A DNA stretch of 64,000 nt, taken from positions 248,001-312,000 of the forward strand of contig NZ_JAEULZ010000001.1 in NCBI RefSeq assembly GCF_016793485.1. Reading direction: 5' to 3'. This document shows, one piece after another, positions 9,401 through 18,484 of this stretch. The translations under genes and the position numbers were made by a program. How positions within the stretch are numbered: the stretch's first letter is position 1; each line of letters starts with the position of its first letter. The notes under the pieces are model-generated. The model ran no database searches, had not been told where the DNA came from, and saw only the letters and a program-made list of their open reading frames with translations. The stretch comes from Mesorhizobium sp. (GTDB lineage: Bacteria; Pseudomonadota; Alphaproteobacteria; Rhizobiales; Rhizobiaceae).

Positions 9401-11857
9401 GATGTCGAGCGACCGTTCGACAGCCCGGCCGCCAGCTTCGCGCATGCGCAGCGTGACTGCGGCATTCACCAGACGCGTCGTCGACGGAAGCTGGTCGACA
9501 CTGACCGGGAAATTGGCCTTTCCGTCATCACCGATGAAGGGGAGGCCGACCAGCGGGGTGCGGTTGGCCTCGACATCCTGCTCGTCGGCGAGCCCGAACC
9601 AGTAGCCTTTGAAGGCATCCCACTGGCGCTTTGTGCTCAGCGTCAGTTCGCCTTCCAGTGCAAGGCCCGCGGCAGGCGCACCGTAAAGGAAGCGCCCATC
9701 GACCGTGATGTTGACCTGCTCGCCCTGTGCGATTTCCTGCTTGTCGGAGGTCATGTCGAATTCGATGCGATCCGGCACGAAATCCTCGACCAGGAAACTC
9801 TGGCTGGTGATCGGAGCTTCTTTAGGGTCTGTGTAGATCGAGACTGTCCACGTTCCGCGCATCGCGGCTGTCGAGAGTCCGAGATCGACCGAATGGCCGC
9901 CCGCTGCCGCTCCGTCCGAGACGAGGCGACGGTCCTCGACGCCGTCGGGACGGCTGAAGATGAAGGTCAACGGCAGGTTCTCGACCGCGATGGCGTTGTC
10001 GTTGCGCGCCAAGGCAGCGACATGCACGGTCTCGCCGGCGCGATAGATGCCGCGCTCGGTCCAGGCATAGATGTCGAGAGCGCCCGGTGCCGCGCGCCCG
10101 GTGACGCCACGGTCGGACAAGTCAAAACCAGCCTTCGTCATGTCGAGGAAGACGAAATCCTGATCGCCGTTCGAGGCCATCAGAACGGCAGGCGCCATGC
10201 CGCCTTCGCCGCGCGTCAGTCCGGGGTTGAGCGTTGCGCGGCCCTCTGCGTCTGTCGTCGCCGTGCCGAGGACCTCGTTGTTGCGGGCGAGAAGCGTCAG
10301 TTCGGTGTTGGCGATGGGCTTGGCCGTGCCGAGCGAGCGCGCGAAGACATTGAGGCCGTCCTGCCCGGTATAGGTCGAGAGGCCGATATCGGAGACGACG
10401 AACCACTGCGTGGCAAGGGGAAGCCATGAATCGATGCGGGCATCCTTGGGCTGGGCTGTCAGCACATAGACGCCGGGCTTGCGGTCGGGCAACGCCTCGT
10501 CGACCGGGAAACTGGTCGTGATTTCCTTATTCAACTCGTTGGCGATCACCAGCTCGCCTTCCCAGACGGGCGATCCGAGCTGCGAGGCCACGGTATCGAG
10601 ATCGTAGCTGTCGAGCTGGCGCAGGAACTGGTAGCCGGAAAGCAGTTGCGCCAGCGAGCGGTCGCCGACGCGGTAGAGATTGATCTTGGCCACGTCCGCA
10701 TTGACCGTCACGACCGGGATACCCCGTCGCGCGGTGGAGGGCAGCACGAAGGCATCGCCGGTGAAGCGCGCCGTTGGCGAGCGGTCCTGCACATAGACAG
10801 ACAGCAGCACAGGGCTTTCCAGCACTTCGCCGATCGCGGCCGGCAGGCCGGGGCGGAAAGCTATACGATACTGGCGGCCGTGCTCCAGACCCTCGACGCA
10901 AATCTGACGTCCCTGAGCCTCGATGCCCTTTGGCGCGGCCTCGTCCACCGTCACGAAAGGAGCGTAGTCGACGCCGGCCTTGACCAGATCCTCGGAAAAC
11001 TGGGCGCAGACGCGCGGCGAGGCCGTATCCGCCTCGACCGTATGCTGGATGACGCGGAAACCCTTGCGCGCCTTGAGATCCTCGTATTCGGCGCGGATTT
11101 CGGCTGAATTCACCAGTGCCAGGCTGGCTTCATAGGCTTGCAGGGCAGGCCGGAACATGTCGCGGTTGTCCAGCGCTACGGCAAGGACCGCAAGGGATTC
11201 GGCCCGGGTCGAGGCCGCACGGGAAACCAGATAGGCGTTGTAGGCGGCCGAGCTCGCGTCGGTCTTCAGCGTCGCTGTTTCCTGATAGGTGGCGCCCTTC
11301 ACGGCCAGCAAGGCGCGCGCGAGCCTCGTCCAGAGGGCGCTGTCGTCAGGGGCGATGGCTACAGCGGTAGTGAATGCCTGAACCGACGCCCGCGGATCGC
11401 CCATTCTGAGCGAAGTGTCACCAGCCTCCGTCAGGGACGACAGCCCCTTGTCTCCGACCGCCACGCTGCCGTTGGTAAGGCGCGTGCGCTGGGAAGAGGC
11501 TTCGGTGGCCATCCAGGCGGGGAAGAACGAAAGCGCAGGCGGAGCGCCTATGTCTGGTTCGCCGCTGATCGGCACGATCTTGCCGGCCACCGCGCCGTTG
11601 AAGGGCTTCACCGTCGCGAAATCCGACTTCATGAAGCACCACTTCGCCTTGGTGTTGTATGTGAAGGCGCGGCACTGGCTATCGCCGAGGCAGGACGTCT
11701 TGCACTGGTCGAGCGTGACATTCTGCTCCGAGCGCAAGTCGAAGCCGAAATAGTCGGAATTTTCCGATGTCACCACCTGCCGGGCCGGCTGGGCGCCTGC
11801 CGCGGTTATGAAAGCGAGAAAAACAAGAGCAAGGACCGAAAGAACGCGTGCATGCAT
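6398..11857 (-). CDS. yfhM: Bacterial alpha-2-macroglobulin family protein with N-terminal PAN domain
   Basis: Large (1819 aa) periplasmic protease trap that works with PBP1C. The start is ATG 11857, preceded by GGGGGAGATG; the open frame 24 codons upstream has no ribosome site. The signal peptide (MHARVLSVLALVFLAFITAAGA) ends before QPARQ. A PAN/Apple-like domain follows, with cysteines in LDQCKTSCLGDSQCRAFTYN. The long MG-domain region leads to the thioester site YPYGCAEQT, with reactive Cys at about residue 1372 (codon 7744-7742). The intact C-A-E-Q motif suggests a functional thioester able to bind attacking proteases covalently. It ends overlapping pbpC by 4 bp. Confidence 0.95.
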   Translation of the reverse strand: MHARVLSVLALVFLAFITAAGAQPARQVVTSENSDYFGFDLRSEQNVTLDQCKTSCLGDSQCRAFTYNTKAKWCFMKSDFATVKPFNGAVAGKIVPISGEPDIGAPPALSFFPAWMATEASSQRTRLTNGSVAVGDKGLSSLTEAGDTSLRMGDPRASVQAFTTAVAIAPDDSALWTRLARALLAVKGATYQETATLKTDASSAAYNAYLVSRAASTRAESLAVLAVALDNRDMFRPALQAYEASLALVNSAEIRAEYEDLKARKGFRVIQHTVEADTASPRVCAQFSEDLVKAGVDYAPFVTVDEAAPKGIEAQGRQICVEGLEHGRQYRIAFRPGLPAAIGEVLESPVLLSVYVQDRSPTARFTGDAFVLPSTARRGIPVVTVNADVAKINLYRVGDRSLAQLLSGYQFLRQLDSYDLDTVASQLGSPVWEGELVIANELNKEITTSFPVDEALPDRKPGVYVLTAQPKDARIDSWLPLATQWFVVSDIGLSTYTGQDGLNVFARSLGTAKPIANTELTLLARNNEVLGTATTDAEGRATLNPGLTRGEGGMAPAVLMASNGDQDFVFLDMTKAGFDLSDRGVTGRAAPGALDIYAWTERGIYRAGETVHVAALARNDNAIAVENLPLTFIFSRPDGVEDRRLVSDGAAAGGHSVDLGLSTAAMRGTWTVSIYTDPKEAPITSQSFLVEDFVPDRIEFDMTSDKQEIAQGEQVNITVDGRFLYGAPAAGLALEGELTLSTKRQWDAFKGYWFGLADEQDVEANRTPLVGLPFIGDDGKANFPVSVDQLPSTTRLVNAAVTLRMREAGGRAVERSLDIAIRPTADMIGIRPDFAGDEVPQGGTAKFSLIAADASGMRKAVPGALWKLVKIERNYQWYRSGNYWNYEPVTYTEAVANGTIDIAADSEVSISQAVDWGRYRLEIETPDPDGPVTSYEFDAGWFVTASSTETPDGLEIALDKESYVPGEVAKLKISPRFAGELLVAIGSEKLIRTVSATVPAGGSTVDIPVGTDWGAGAYVTATLFRPGEAQESRMPARAIGVKWLKVDPGQRKLSVTTEAPEKSTPRSTLAIPVSVTGAAPGSDAYVMVAAVDVGILNLTRYQAPDPESWFFGQRQLGLELRDLYGRLIDGSLGVTGRIRTGGDGAGLVAQGSPPVEKLVAFFSGPVRLDADGKAIVAFDIPQFNGTVRIMTVAWTKEAVGHAVQDVIVRDPVVVTAAIPRFLAPGDQATIRLDVANTDGPDGDYSLAIDTNGPITVGAMPDKLTLAGGKRVTMTVPLTADTVGSGGLTVRLAHADGLEVEQVLSIPVRPAATPVTTRMVVDLGPNGSSLRVDRELLAASLLEGATVSVGVSQSAAFDVPSLLMTLDRYPYGCAEQTTSRALPLLYVSELATGAGMKDEPELKERIQDAIWRVLNYQSSSGSFGLWGPGSGDLWLDAYVSDFLTRAREKGYDVPAQSMSQALSNLQNSLSYDVDLEDRGSEIAYALYVLARNKRASVGDLRYYADTKLEAFSSPMAVAQLAASLALYGDAQRSEAAFQAALQLANDTPEHDWNRSDYGSRLRDGAAMLALAAESKPIPTVVPALIKLVTNERDATRWTSTQDEAWMLLAARALQAGNAALELTVNGAPYTGAYARTVTGEELLADPIVIGNSGKSPIQAVVTTVAAPAQPLPAGGDGFTISRTYYRMDGSEANVTEVAQNERFVVVLRITEANSWASRVLVNDLLPGGFEIDNPRLVSSADLANFGWLERTDTAHLEFRDDRFIAAFNQDEGSNRNMTLAYVVRAVTPGVFTHPAAGVEDMYRPQYSARTSTGMMEVKAP

Positions 11858-12097
11858 TCCGCATCTCCCCCAAAAATAGCGCCATCTGGCAGCCGCCAAC
11901 GCGCTACTGGGCAGGTAACCGCCTGCCACGGTTTGCGCATGCCGCCCGGCATGCTATGTCGCCAGCTCACGCCGTCGAAACAGACACTTAACAGCGGCTG
12001 GTGGCCGACTGCAATTTCTGACACATCGATTGTGGCCCCTTTACGAGTGTTTCAAAACTTCATTCCAATTTTAGTTTTGCGGACTAGTTTGGAGGAA

Positions 12098-14035
12098 ATG
12101 ACGGTCCGGTTTGCCAAGCATGTTTGGGAAAGATCGGCAGGCCGCCGCCGGCGCGCCCTGCTCTTTTCGCTATTGGCGGGCACTGCCGTGATGACGCATG
12201 CGCCCACCGCCAGCGCGTTCGAGCTCTTCGGCATCAGGCTTTTTGGGTCAGCGAATGACGAGGACGCTGATATCGTCGACCCTCTCGCTTATACGGTGAC
12301 GCTGACGGTGGAAGGCGACGACGAGAGGCTTCGGCGCACTCTCGAGCGGGCATCAGCGCTCGTTCAGGACGCCAAGCGTCCCGTTTCTGGTTCGCTCGGC
12401 CTGCTCGCCAAGGCCAGATCGGACTGGGAGCAGCTTGTTGCGGCGCTGTTTGCAGAGGCACGATACGACGGCGTCGTGAATGTGATGATCGCCGGCCAAC
12501 CGTTGGAGTCGATCGAACCTGACGCCGAATTTGGCGCCGGCCCCGTACCGGTGACGATCACCATCGATCCCGGTCAGGTCTATACCCTGGGCGACATCGA
12601 ACTGAGAGGCGATGCATCAAACCTCACCGGGGCCGAGTTTGGCCTGCTGTCTGGTGGAAACGCTGCCTCCCGCGCAGTCCTCAGGGCAGAGGCCGATGTC
12701 GTGAGGCGGCTGAAGGATGAGGGCCGACCACTGGCGACCGTCACCGGCCGCGAGATCGTGGCTGATCATGACACGGTGACGCTCGACGTGGACCTGGATG
12801 TATCGGCCGGGCCGATAGCTGCCTACGGTCCCACAACGGTCACCGGCACCGAGTCCATGAATCCCGACTTCGTTGCCTATGTCACCGGGCTGCGGCAGGG
12901 GCAGACCTATTCCCCTCGGGAGATCGAGGATGCCCGCAACCGGCTTCTGGCGCTCGGCGTGTTTTCCAGCGTCACGATCCGCGAGGGAGAGGCGCTGGAC
13001 GCCAACGGCCAGCTCCCGATCGAGGTCCAGGTCAGCGAACGCAAGCTGCGCTATTACGGTTTCGGCGCGACGGTCTCGAACACCGACGGCCTGGGCATCG
13101 AAGGCTATTGGGGCCACCGCAATCTTTTCGGCAACGCCGAAACGCTGCGCGTCCAGGGGTCGATCGGGCAGATCGGCGAGGAGGACATCCAGGATTTCGA
13201 CCAGTTGAACTACAACGCGTCTATCCTGTTCGAAAAACCCGGCGTCATTGGCCCGGATTCCAAATTCTATTCACGCTTCAGCACGGTTTACGAGCATCCA
13301 GATGCCTATGACCGCTTTGCGGTCCAGGGGGCAGCCGGACTGGCCTACCAGTTCACCCGTACCCAAAGCGCTTCTGCGGAACTCTCCGTCGAATACGAGG
13401 ATGTCGAGGATTACTTCAATCCCGACGGCGAGCGCCATCTTCTGGTCAGCTTGCCCACGCAATATGTCTTCGACAATCGCGACAACAAGCTCGACCCGAA
13501 GCGCGGGTTCCGGGCGCTTGCGTTCGCGGCACCTGCGCATGATTTCCTCACCGGCGCGACTTTCGTGAAGGTGCGGGGGGAGCTTTCCGCCTACCAGGCG
13601 GTTGACGACGCCCAGCGCTTCGTCCTCGCAGGGCGCGTGGCGACTGGGTCCATCATGGGGGCTGAAATTCAGGAAGTGCCGGCGGACAAGCGCTTCTACG
13701 CAGGCGGCGGCGGGTCGGTGCGCGGCTACAACTATCAGGGCATCGGTCCCAAGGACCCGGAGGGCAATCCCATCGGCGGTCTTTCCTACATGGAGCTTTC
13801 GGGCGAATTGCGCATACAGGTCACCGAGACCATTGGCATCGTGCCGTTCCTCGATGCTGGCACGGTTTCGGAAGGCGAATTCCTGGAATCGGCGCGTTTC
13901 CAGATGGGCGCAGGCGTCGGCCTGCGATACCTGACGCCATTTGGACCACTGCGCATCGACGCGGCCGTACCGCTCAATCGCGACCCGGGTGACCCAAGCT
14001 TCGCCATCTACGCCGGCGTCGGGCAGGCCTTCTAG
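12098..14035 (+). CDS. tamA: Translocation and assembly module outer-membrane protein TamA (Omp85 family)
   Basis: Outer-membrane beta-barrel that works with TamB. The signal peptide reaches ASAFE. POTRA-like repeats cover about residues 35-330 (VPVTITIDPGQVYTLGDIEL, YSPREIEDARNRLLALGVF). An Omp85 barrel follows, with the strand motif YYGFGATVSNTDGLGIEGYW, the conserved lid-loop motif GGGGSVRGYNYQG and the terminal strand ending GVGQAF with aromatic Phe. The ATG at 12098 sits directly behind GGAGGAA, an unusually short spacing. The frame is open back to 11138, but that part is antisense to the macroglobulin gene and has no coding character. 645 aa. It is directly adjacent to tamB (TAG then ATG). 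Confidence 0.94.
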   Translation: MTVRFAKHVWERSAGRRRRALLFSLLAGTAVMTHAPTASAFELFGIRLFGSANDEDADIVDPLAYTVTLTVEGDDERLRRTLERASALVQDAKRPVSGSLGLLAKARSDWEQLVAALFAEARYDGVVNVMIAGQPLESIEPDAEFGAGPVPVTITIDPGQVYTLGDIELRGDASNLTGAEFGLLSGGNAASRAVLRAEADVVRRLKDEGRPLATVTGREIVADHDTVTLDVDLDVSAGPIAAYGPTTVTGTESMNPDFVAYVTGLRQGQTYSPREIEDARNRLLALGVFSSVTIREGEALDANGQLPIEVQVSERKLRYYGFGATVSNTDGLGIEGYWGHRNLFGNAETLRVQGSIGQIGEEDIQDFDQLNYNASILFEKPGVIGPDSKFYSRFSTVYEHPDAYDRFAVQGAAGLAYQFTRTQSASAELSVEYEDVEDYFNPDGERHLLVSLPTQYVFDNRDNKLDPKRGFRALAFAAPAHDFLTGATFVKVRGELSAYQAVDDAQRFVLAGRVATGSIMGAEIQEVPADKRFYAGGGGSVRGYNYQGIGPKDPEGNPIGGLSYMELSGELRIQVTETIGIVPFLDAGTVSEGEFLESARFQMGAGVGLRYLTPFGPLRIDAAVPLNRDPGDPSFAIYAGVGQAF

Positions 14036-17000
14036 ATGCGCTGGCTCAAGGTCATATTGCGCATCGTCCGCTACGGGATTTACGGCGCGCTTGCGCTGGC
14101 GATCGGAGCCATCGCCGTTCTCACCCTCACCGAGAGAGGCCGCGAAACGCTTGCCGGCTTGGTCTCGGATTTCGCTTCCTCGCCGGGGCAGGTTGTCCGA
14201 ATTTCCGGACTGGATGGTATCTGGTCGGGCAAGCTGCGGATGAAAAGCCTGGTCTTGGAGGACGCTGACGGTCCGTGGCTGGTAGCGCGCAACGTGGCGG
14301 TCGACTGGTCGCCCTTTGCGCTCATCAGGAAGACGTTCCAGGCCGACCTCGTTTCTGCCGAGCGTATCGAAGTTGCCCGTACGCCCAAGCCGGCTAGCCT
14401 GCCGAAGGAGCAGCAGGGTTCGTTCTCGCTGCCCGTCTCGCTCGATGTGAAGCGGATCGATCTGCCTGACATTGCGCTCGGCCCCGCGCTGGCTGGAGGC
14501 GTGGCATCGGTGGCTGCAAACGGCTCGGCGCTGGCCGACAGATCTCCGCTGCGGATCGTGTCCAAGCTCAATGTGGCCCGCAGCGACGGGCGGCCTGGCT
14601 CGATTGACGGCTCGATCGACTTTGCGCCCGCAGACAATGTGATCAATCTCGACATACGCGCTTCAGAGCCGCAGGGCGGCATCATCGCAAACCTGCTCCA
14701 GTTGCCCGGCGAGCCGCCGGTGGAGATCAACGTCTCGGGCAGCGGCCCTGCCGCCAACTGGCAGGGCCGCGGAACTTTCGCCGTCGACGGGACCGTGATT
14801 ACCCGTGTCGATGCGCGTCACCAGTTCACCGATCGGGGCAGCGCCGTCGAAGTCACGGGCGAGGGGGAATTCGAGCGTTTCATGCCTGAACGCCTGCGGC
14901 CGCTGCTTGTAGGACGCGCCAGCTTCGATGTCGCCGGCACTCTGACCGAGGCAGGCGGGGTGGAGATCACGCGAGGCCAGATCGAAAGTGACGCGGCGAC
15001 GGCGTCGGCATCCGGCACGCTGGACCCCGAGGCTGCCAGCGACTTCCTGCTGCAGGTCGAGGCAAAGGAAAACGGCATTCCGCTATCCTTCGGCACCGAA
15101 GACAGCCCGATCGACATTGTCGTCCGGCAAGCTTCGATCCGTGCGCTTGGCGACGGGCGGGAACCCAACTTGGACATCGTGGCCGCTTTACCGACGGTCA
15201 AGACCAACGACGTGGAGTTGCGCGACCTCGCCATCGCGCTTCACTCGGATGCCTTCAACGTCAAGGCTCGCACCGGCCCGGTGACAGGCACGGCCACGGC
15301 TGCTGCCCTCATTATCGACAACCCGACGATCGCACCGCTGGTTGCGGGCAAGATCAGTGCCGGGCTTGCCGGCACGCTTAGCACGGAATCCCTGACCGTT
15401 ACCGACGGCAATCTCGCGAGCGACGCCCTGACCGGCAAGTTTACCGGCGGCGTGTCGCTCGCCGACGGCTCCGTCACGGTGCAGATCAATGCCGATGTCG
15501 CCTCGTCGGCGCTGCCCCTTTCCGTGCGTCCGGTGCTGGCGGAGCGCGTGCAACTGGACGCTTCGATTTCCCGTGACCATGAAGGGTTGGTTTCGGCGGA
15601 TCCATTCTCGATGTCGTCCGGCGAACTGTCGGCGTCCGGCCGCATCCGCACCGCCAACCAGGAGATCGATGCCGACCTGACTGGCCGGCTTGGCAATGTC
15701 GGTCTGCTCGCGTCGGGTGCGACAGGTGCCGTCGATCTGGCCATGACCGCCAAGGGGGACTTGCTGAAGCCGGATGTTTCGCTGACCGTCACCAGCGACC
15801 GCATCAAGGCCGCTGGTCGAGAGATCACCGCCCTCAAGCTGGTCGCGACCGGACAGGCCGACATCGACAACCCGGCTGCCGATGTTCAACTGACCGGAGC
15901 CGTCGGCGGCGAGCCGTTGGAGGGGCGGGCGACGTTGTCTACGGCCGGCGGCCGGCGCGAGGTAAAGGGCCTCAACCTTTCGCTCGGACAGAACCGCATC
16001 GCCGGCGATCTTGTGCTCGATGACAAATTCCTGCCGCTCGGCACGGTCAATTTCCAGCTTCCGGATGTCGGTGCGCTCGCTGCGCTTGCCCTGGAGACCG
16101 TGCGGGGCGACCTGAATGGGACCATCAGTTTCACCGATCAGGCCGGCAAGCCGCAACTGGCACTGAATGCCACGACGAGATCGCTTGCGCGAGGCGATGT
16201 CACGGCGACCGGCGTGATGATCAACGCCACCGTCAGCGACTATGTTTCCGCGCCGTCCGTGTCGGGGCGTGTGCAGGCGGCGGCGGTCACGTCAGGCGAC
16301 ACGGTGGTAAGCGCTGTCGATGTAACCCTGACGCCGCAGCAGGGGTGGACCGGGTTCGACGGCGGCGGGACGGTTTCAGATATACCGGTGCGTGCTGCCG
16401 GTCGCGTGCAGGTGGCGAACGGCCGGACCATGGTCGAGCTGGCTTCAGGTAACGCCACCATAAGGGGTGTGCAGGCAAAACTGGCGGCTCCTACAAAAGT
16501 TGTCGTGGCCAATGGCGTCACTACGCTCGACCGCGTGACGCTCGATCTTGGGGGCGGCGGCAGAGTGGTCGTGTCGGGCACAGCCGGGTCGACGCTCGAT
16601 CTCAACGCAACGCTGGCTTCCGTTCCGGCTTCGATCGCCAACCAGTTTGCGCCGGGCCTTGACGCTGCCGGCACCATTACCGGAACGGCTCGTGTAACCG
16701 GCGCTGCAGCCAACCCCGCGGTTCGCTACGCGCTCGATTGGCAGGGAGCCCAGACGGCGCAGACGCGCGGGGCCGGCCTCGGGGCCTTCACTGTGGGGTC
16801 CACTGGCGATTTTGCAGGCGGCCGTCTCAGCTTCCAGGCGAATGCATCAGGCGCTGCCGGTCTCGCACTGCGAGGCGGCGGAACCGTCGACACGCGCTCC
16901 AATGCATTGTCGCTGGACTTTACCGGCGGCGTCCCTTTCGCGATCCTGCAGCCTCGTCTGGCGGCGTCCGGCCTGTCCTTGACCGGTTCGTCGAACGTCA

Positions 17001-18202
17001 ATCTCCAGGTCCGTGGTACCACCGCTTCGCCTGTCATCGGCGGTTCGCTAACTGCGTCGGGAGCGCGGTTCGTCGCCGCTTCCTCTGGCATCGCCATCAA
17101 TGACATCCGCGCCGACATCGCGATGGCGAACGGTGTGGCGACCATCCGCACGCTGACCGGCAACCTGTCCACCGGCGGCGCGATCTCGGGATCGGGCACG
17201 GTCGGCATCAATGCCGGAAGCGGGTTTCCGGCCGACATACGATTGCGGATCAACAACGGTCGCTACACTGACGGGCGCATCGTAACCACCACCATGAACG
17301 GTGATCTGGCGATCCGGGGTTCCCTCGTCTCCCAGCCGGTGCTGTCCGGTACGGTTGATCTCGAGCGTACGGTGATCACCGTTCCCAACCAACTGCCGAC
17401 CTCGCTTGCCGAGTTGAATGTCCAGCATAGGAACGCGCCGCCCGCGGTCATCGCGCAGGAACTCGCGCTCAATCCCCCGTCGGCCAATGCCTCGGGCTCA
17501 GGGGCGTTGCTGCTGGACGTCACCATCAACGCCAACAACCAGATATTCGTCACCGGCCGTGGCCTTGACGCTGAACTCGGCGGCAGTCTGCGTCTGACAG
17601 GTTCGACGGCGTCGCCACAAGCGTTGGGCGACTTCGAGTTGAGGCGCGGACGTCTGTCGATCATTGGCCGCAGGCTTACGTTCACGCGTGGCACGATCAA
17701 TTTCTCGGGGTCGCTGGTGCCAAACCTCGACCTCGCAGCCGACTCCGATGTCGGCAGCACGCGGGTGACGATTACCGTCAGTGGCCCGGCCGACAATCTG
17801 CGTTTCGACTTTACCTCGGTCCCGGCGCTGCCTCAGGACGAGGTTCTTGCGCGCCTGATCTTCGGACGCTCGCTGTCAAACCTGTCGCCGCTCCAGATCG
17901 CCCAGCTTGCCGATGCGGCTGCGTCGCTTGCTGGCGGTGGCAGCACATCGCTGCTGCAATCGCTTCGAAGCCAACTCGGTATCGACGATCTCGACATCCA
18001 GACCAACGACGATGGGAGCACGTCGGTTTCGGCTGGAAAATACCTCAACGACCGTACCTATTTTTCGCTTGAACAAGGCGGAAAGGCCGGATCCGGCAAA
18101 GCCAAGATCGACCTGGACATCGGCAGGGGCATAACGCTGCGCGGAGAGGCAGGTGACGGCGGGCAGGCAAAAGGCGGCATTTTCTTCGAGCGCGAATACT
18201 AG
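14036..18202 (+). CDS. tamB: Translocation and assembly module protein TamB (DUF490, AsmA-like bridge)
   Basis: Inner-membrane-anchored periplasm-spanning protein of 1388 aa, thought to guide outer-membrane protein insertion or phospholipid transport with TamA. A single N-terminal membrane segment (IYGALALAIGAIAVLTL) is followed by more than a thousand residues of repetitive beta-rich sequence (many G-T/V-x-D stretches). The conserved C-terminal DUF490 region has RRGRLSIIGRRLTFTRGTIN, FDFTSVPALPQDEVLARLIF and the ending GGIFFEREY. Its ATG follows the tamA stop without a gap, so the pair is co-translated. Length and order match tamAB of other Proteobacteria. Confidence 0.95.
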   Translation: MRWLKVILRIVRYGIYGALALAIGAIAVLTLTERGRETLAGLVSDFASSPGQVVRISGLDGIWSGKLRMKSLVLEDADGPWLVARNVAVDWSPFALIRKTFQADLVSAERIEVARTPKPASLPKEQQGSFSLPVSLDVKRIDLPDIALGPALAGGVASVAANGSALADRSPLRIVSKLNVARSDGRPGSIDGSIDFAPADNVINLDIRASEPQGGIIANLLQLPGEPPVEINVSGSGPAANWQGRGTFAVDGTVITRVDARHQFTDRGSAVEVTGEGEFERFMPERLRPLLVGRASFDVAGTLTEAGGVEITRGQIESDAATASASGTLDPEAASDFLLQVEAKENGIPLSFGTEDSPIDIVVRQASIRALGDGREPNLDIVAALPTVKTNDVELRDLAIALHSDAFNVKARTGPVTGTATAAALIIDNPTIAPLVAGKISAGLAGTLSTESLTVTDGNLASDALTGKFTGGVSLADGSVTVQINADVASSALPLSVRPVLAERVQLDASISRDHEGLVSADPFSMSSGELSASGRIRTANQEIDADLTGRLGNVGLLASGATGAVDLAMTAKGDLLKPDVSLTVTSDRIKAAGREITALKLVATGQADIDNPAADVQLTGAVGGEPLEGRATLSTAGGRREVKGLNLSLGQNRIAGDLVLDDKFLPLGTVNFQLPDVGALAALALETVRGDLNGTISFTDQAGKPQLALNATTRSLARGDVTATGVMINATVSDYVSAPSVSGRVQAAAVTSGDTVVSAVDVTLTPQQGWTGFDGGGTVSDIPVRAAGRVQVANGRTMVELASGNATIRGVQAKLAAPTKVVVANGVTTLDRVTLDLGGGGRVVVSGTAGSTLDLNATLASVPASIANQFAPGLDAAGTITGTARVTGAAANPAVRYALDWQGAQTAQTRGAGLGAFTVGSTGDFAGGRLSFQANASGAAGLALRGGGTVDTRSNALSLDFTGGVPFAILQPRLAASGLSLTGSSNVNLQVRGTTASPVIGGSLTASGARFVAASSGIAINDIRADIAMANGVATIRTLTGNLSTGGAISGSGTVGINAGSGFPADIRLRINNGRYTDGRIVTTTMNGDLAIRGSLVSQPVLSGTVDLERTVITVPNQLPTSLAELNVQHRNAPPAVIAQELALNPPSANASGSGALLLDVTINANNQIFVTGRGLDAELGGSLRLTGSTASPQALGDFELRRGRLSIIGRRLTFTRGTINFSGSLVPNLDLAADSDVGSTRVTITVSGPADNLRFDFTSVPALPQDEVLARLIFGRSLSNLSPLQIAQLADAAASLAGGGSTSLLQSLRSQLGIDDLDIQTNDDGSTSVSAGKYLNDRTYFSLEQGGKAGSGKAKIDLDIGRGITLRGEAGDGGQAKGGIFFEREY

Positions 18203-18312
18203 CCGTCGCCGTTGGCTCGGCGGCAGGATTGCGCGAGCGTCGTGGCCCACATTTGTCAGCGCGCTGGTGCTGTCGTCCTTTGCCTCAAGCCATACTGTTC
18301 GACATGCGAGCA

Positions 18313-18342
18313 TCCGAGAGAAATCTCGGACACTAACATTTT
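18313..18342 (+). terminator. Hairpin with GAAA tetraloop behind tamB, possible terminator
   Basis: A perfect 7-bp stem TCCGAGA/TCTCGGA closes a GAAA loop (18313-18330), and five T residues follow about 10 bases later (18339-18343). The distance between stem and T-run is longer than in a classical intrinsic terminator, so it may instead be a transcript-stabilising or processing element. It lies in the 282-bp gap between tamB and the peptide ABC operon; the same gap holds a possible -35 box TTGACA at 18424-18429. Confidence 0.4.
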
Positions 18343-18484
18343 TGCGTCAAGTTTGTCGCATTCGCGCATACCGGCTGTCTCCCAAAGTTGCACATTTGTT
18401 GAAGGGTTCCGTCCGCCGCTTTTTTGACATTGTGGGCTGGATGCGGAATTGTAATCGGCAGAAAGCCAACAATGGGAGTTCGTC

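Noticed and set aside
11138-12097. Open frame extending tamA about 320 codons upstream
   Set aside because: It is antisense to the macroglobulin gene for most of its length, lacks a ribosome site, and the extra residues are not Omp85-like; the ATG at 12098 precedes the signal peptide.
18346-18364. A 19-base stretch resembling 55730-55748 (GTCAAGTTTGTC shared)
   Set aside because: Two mismatches over 19 bases is expected by chance several times among all pairs in 64 kb; no structure supports a repeat family.
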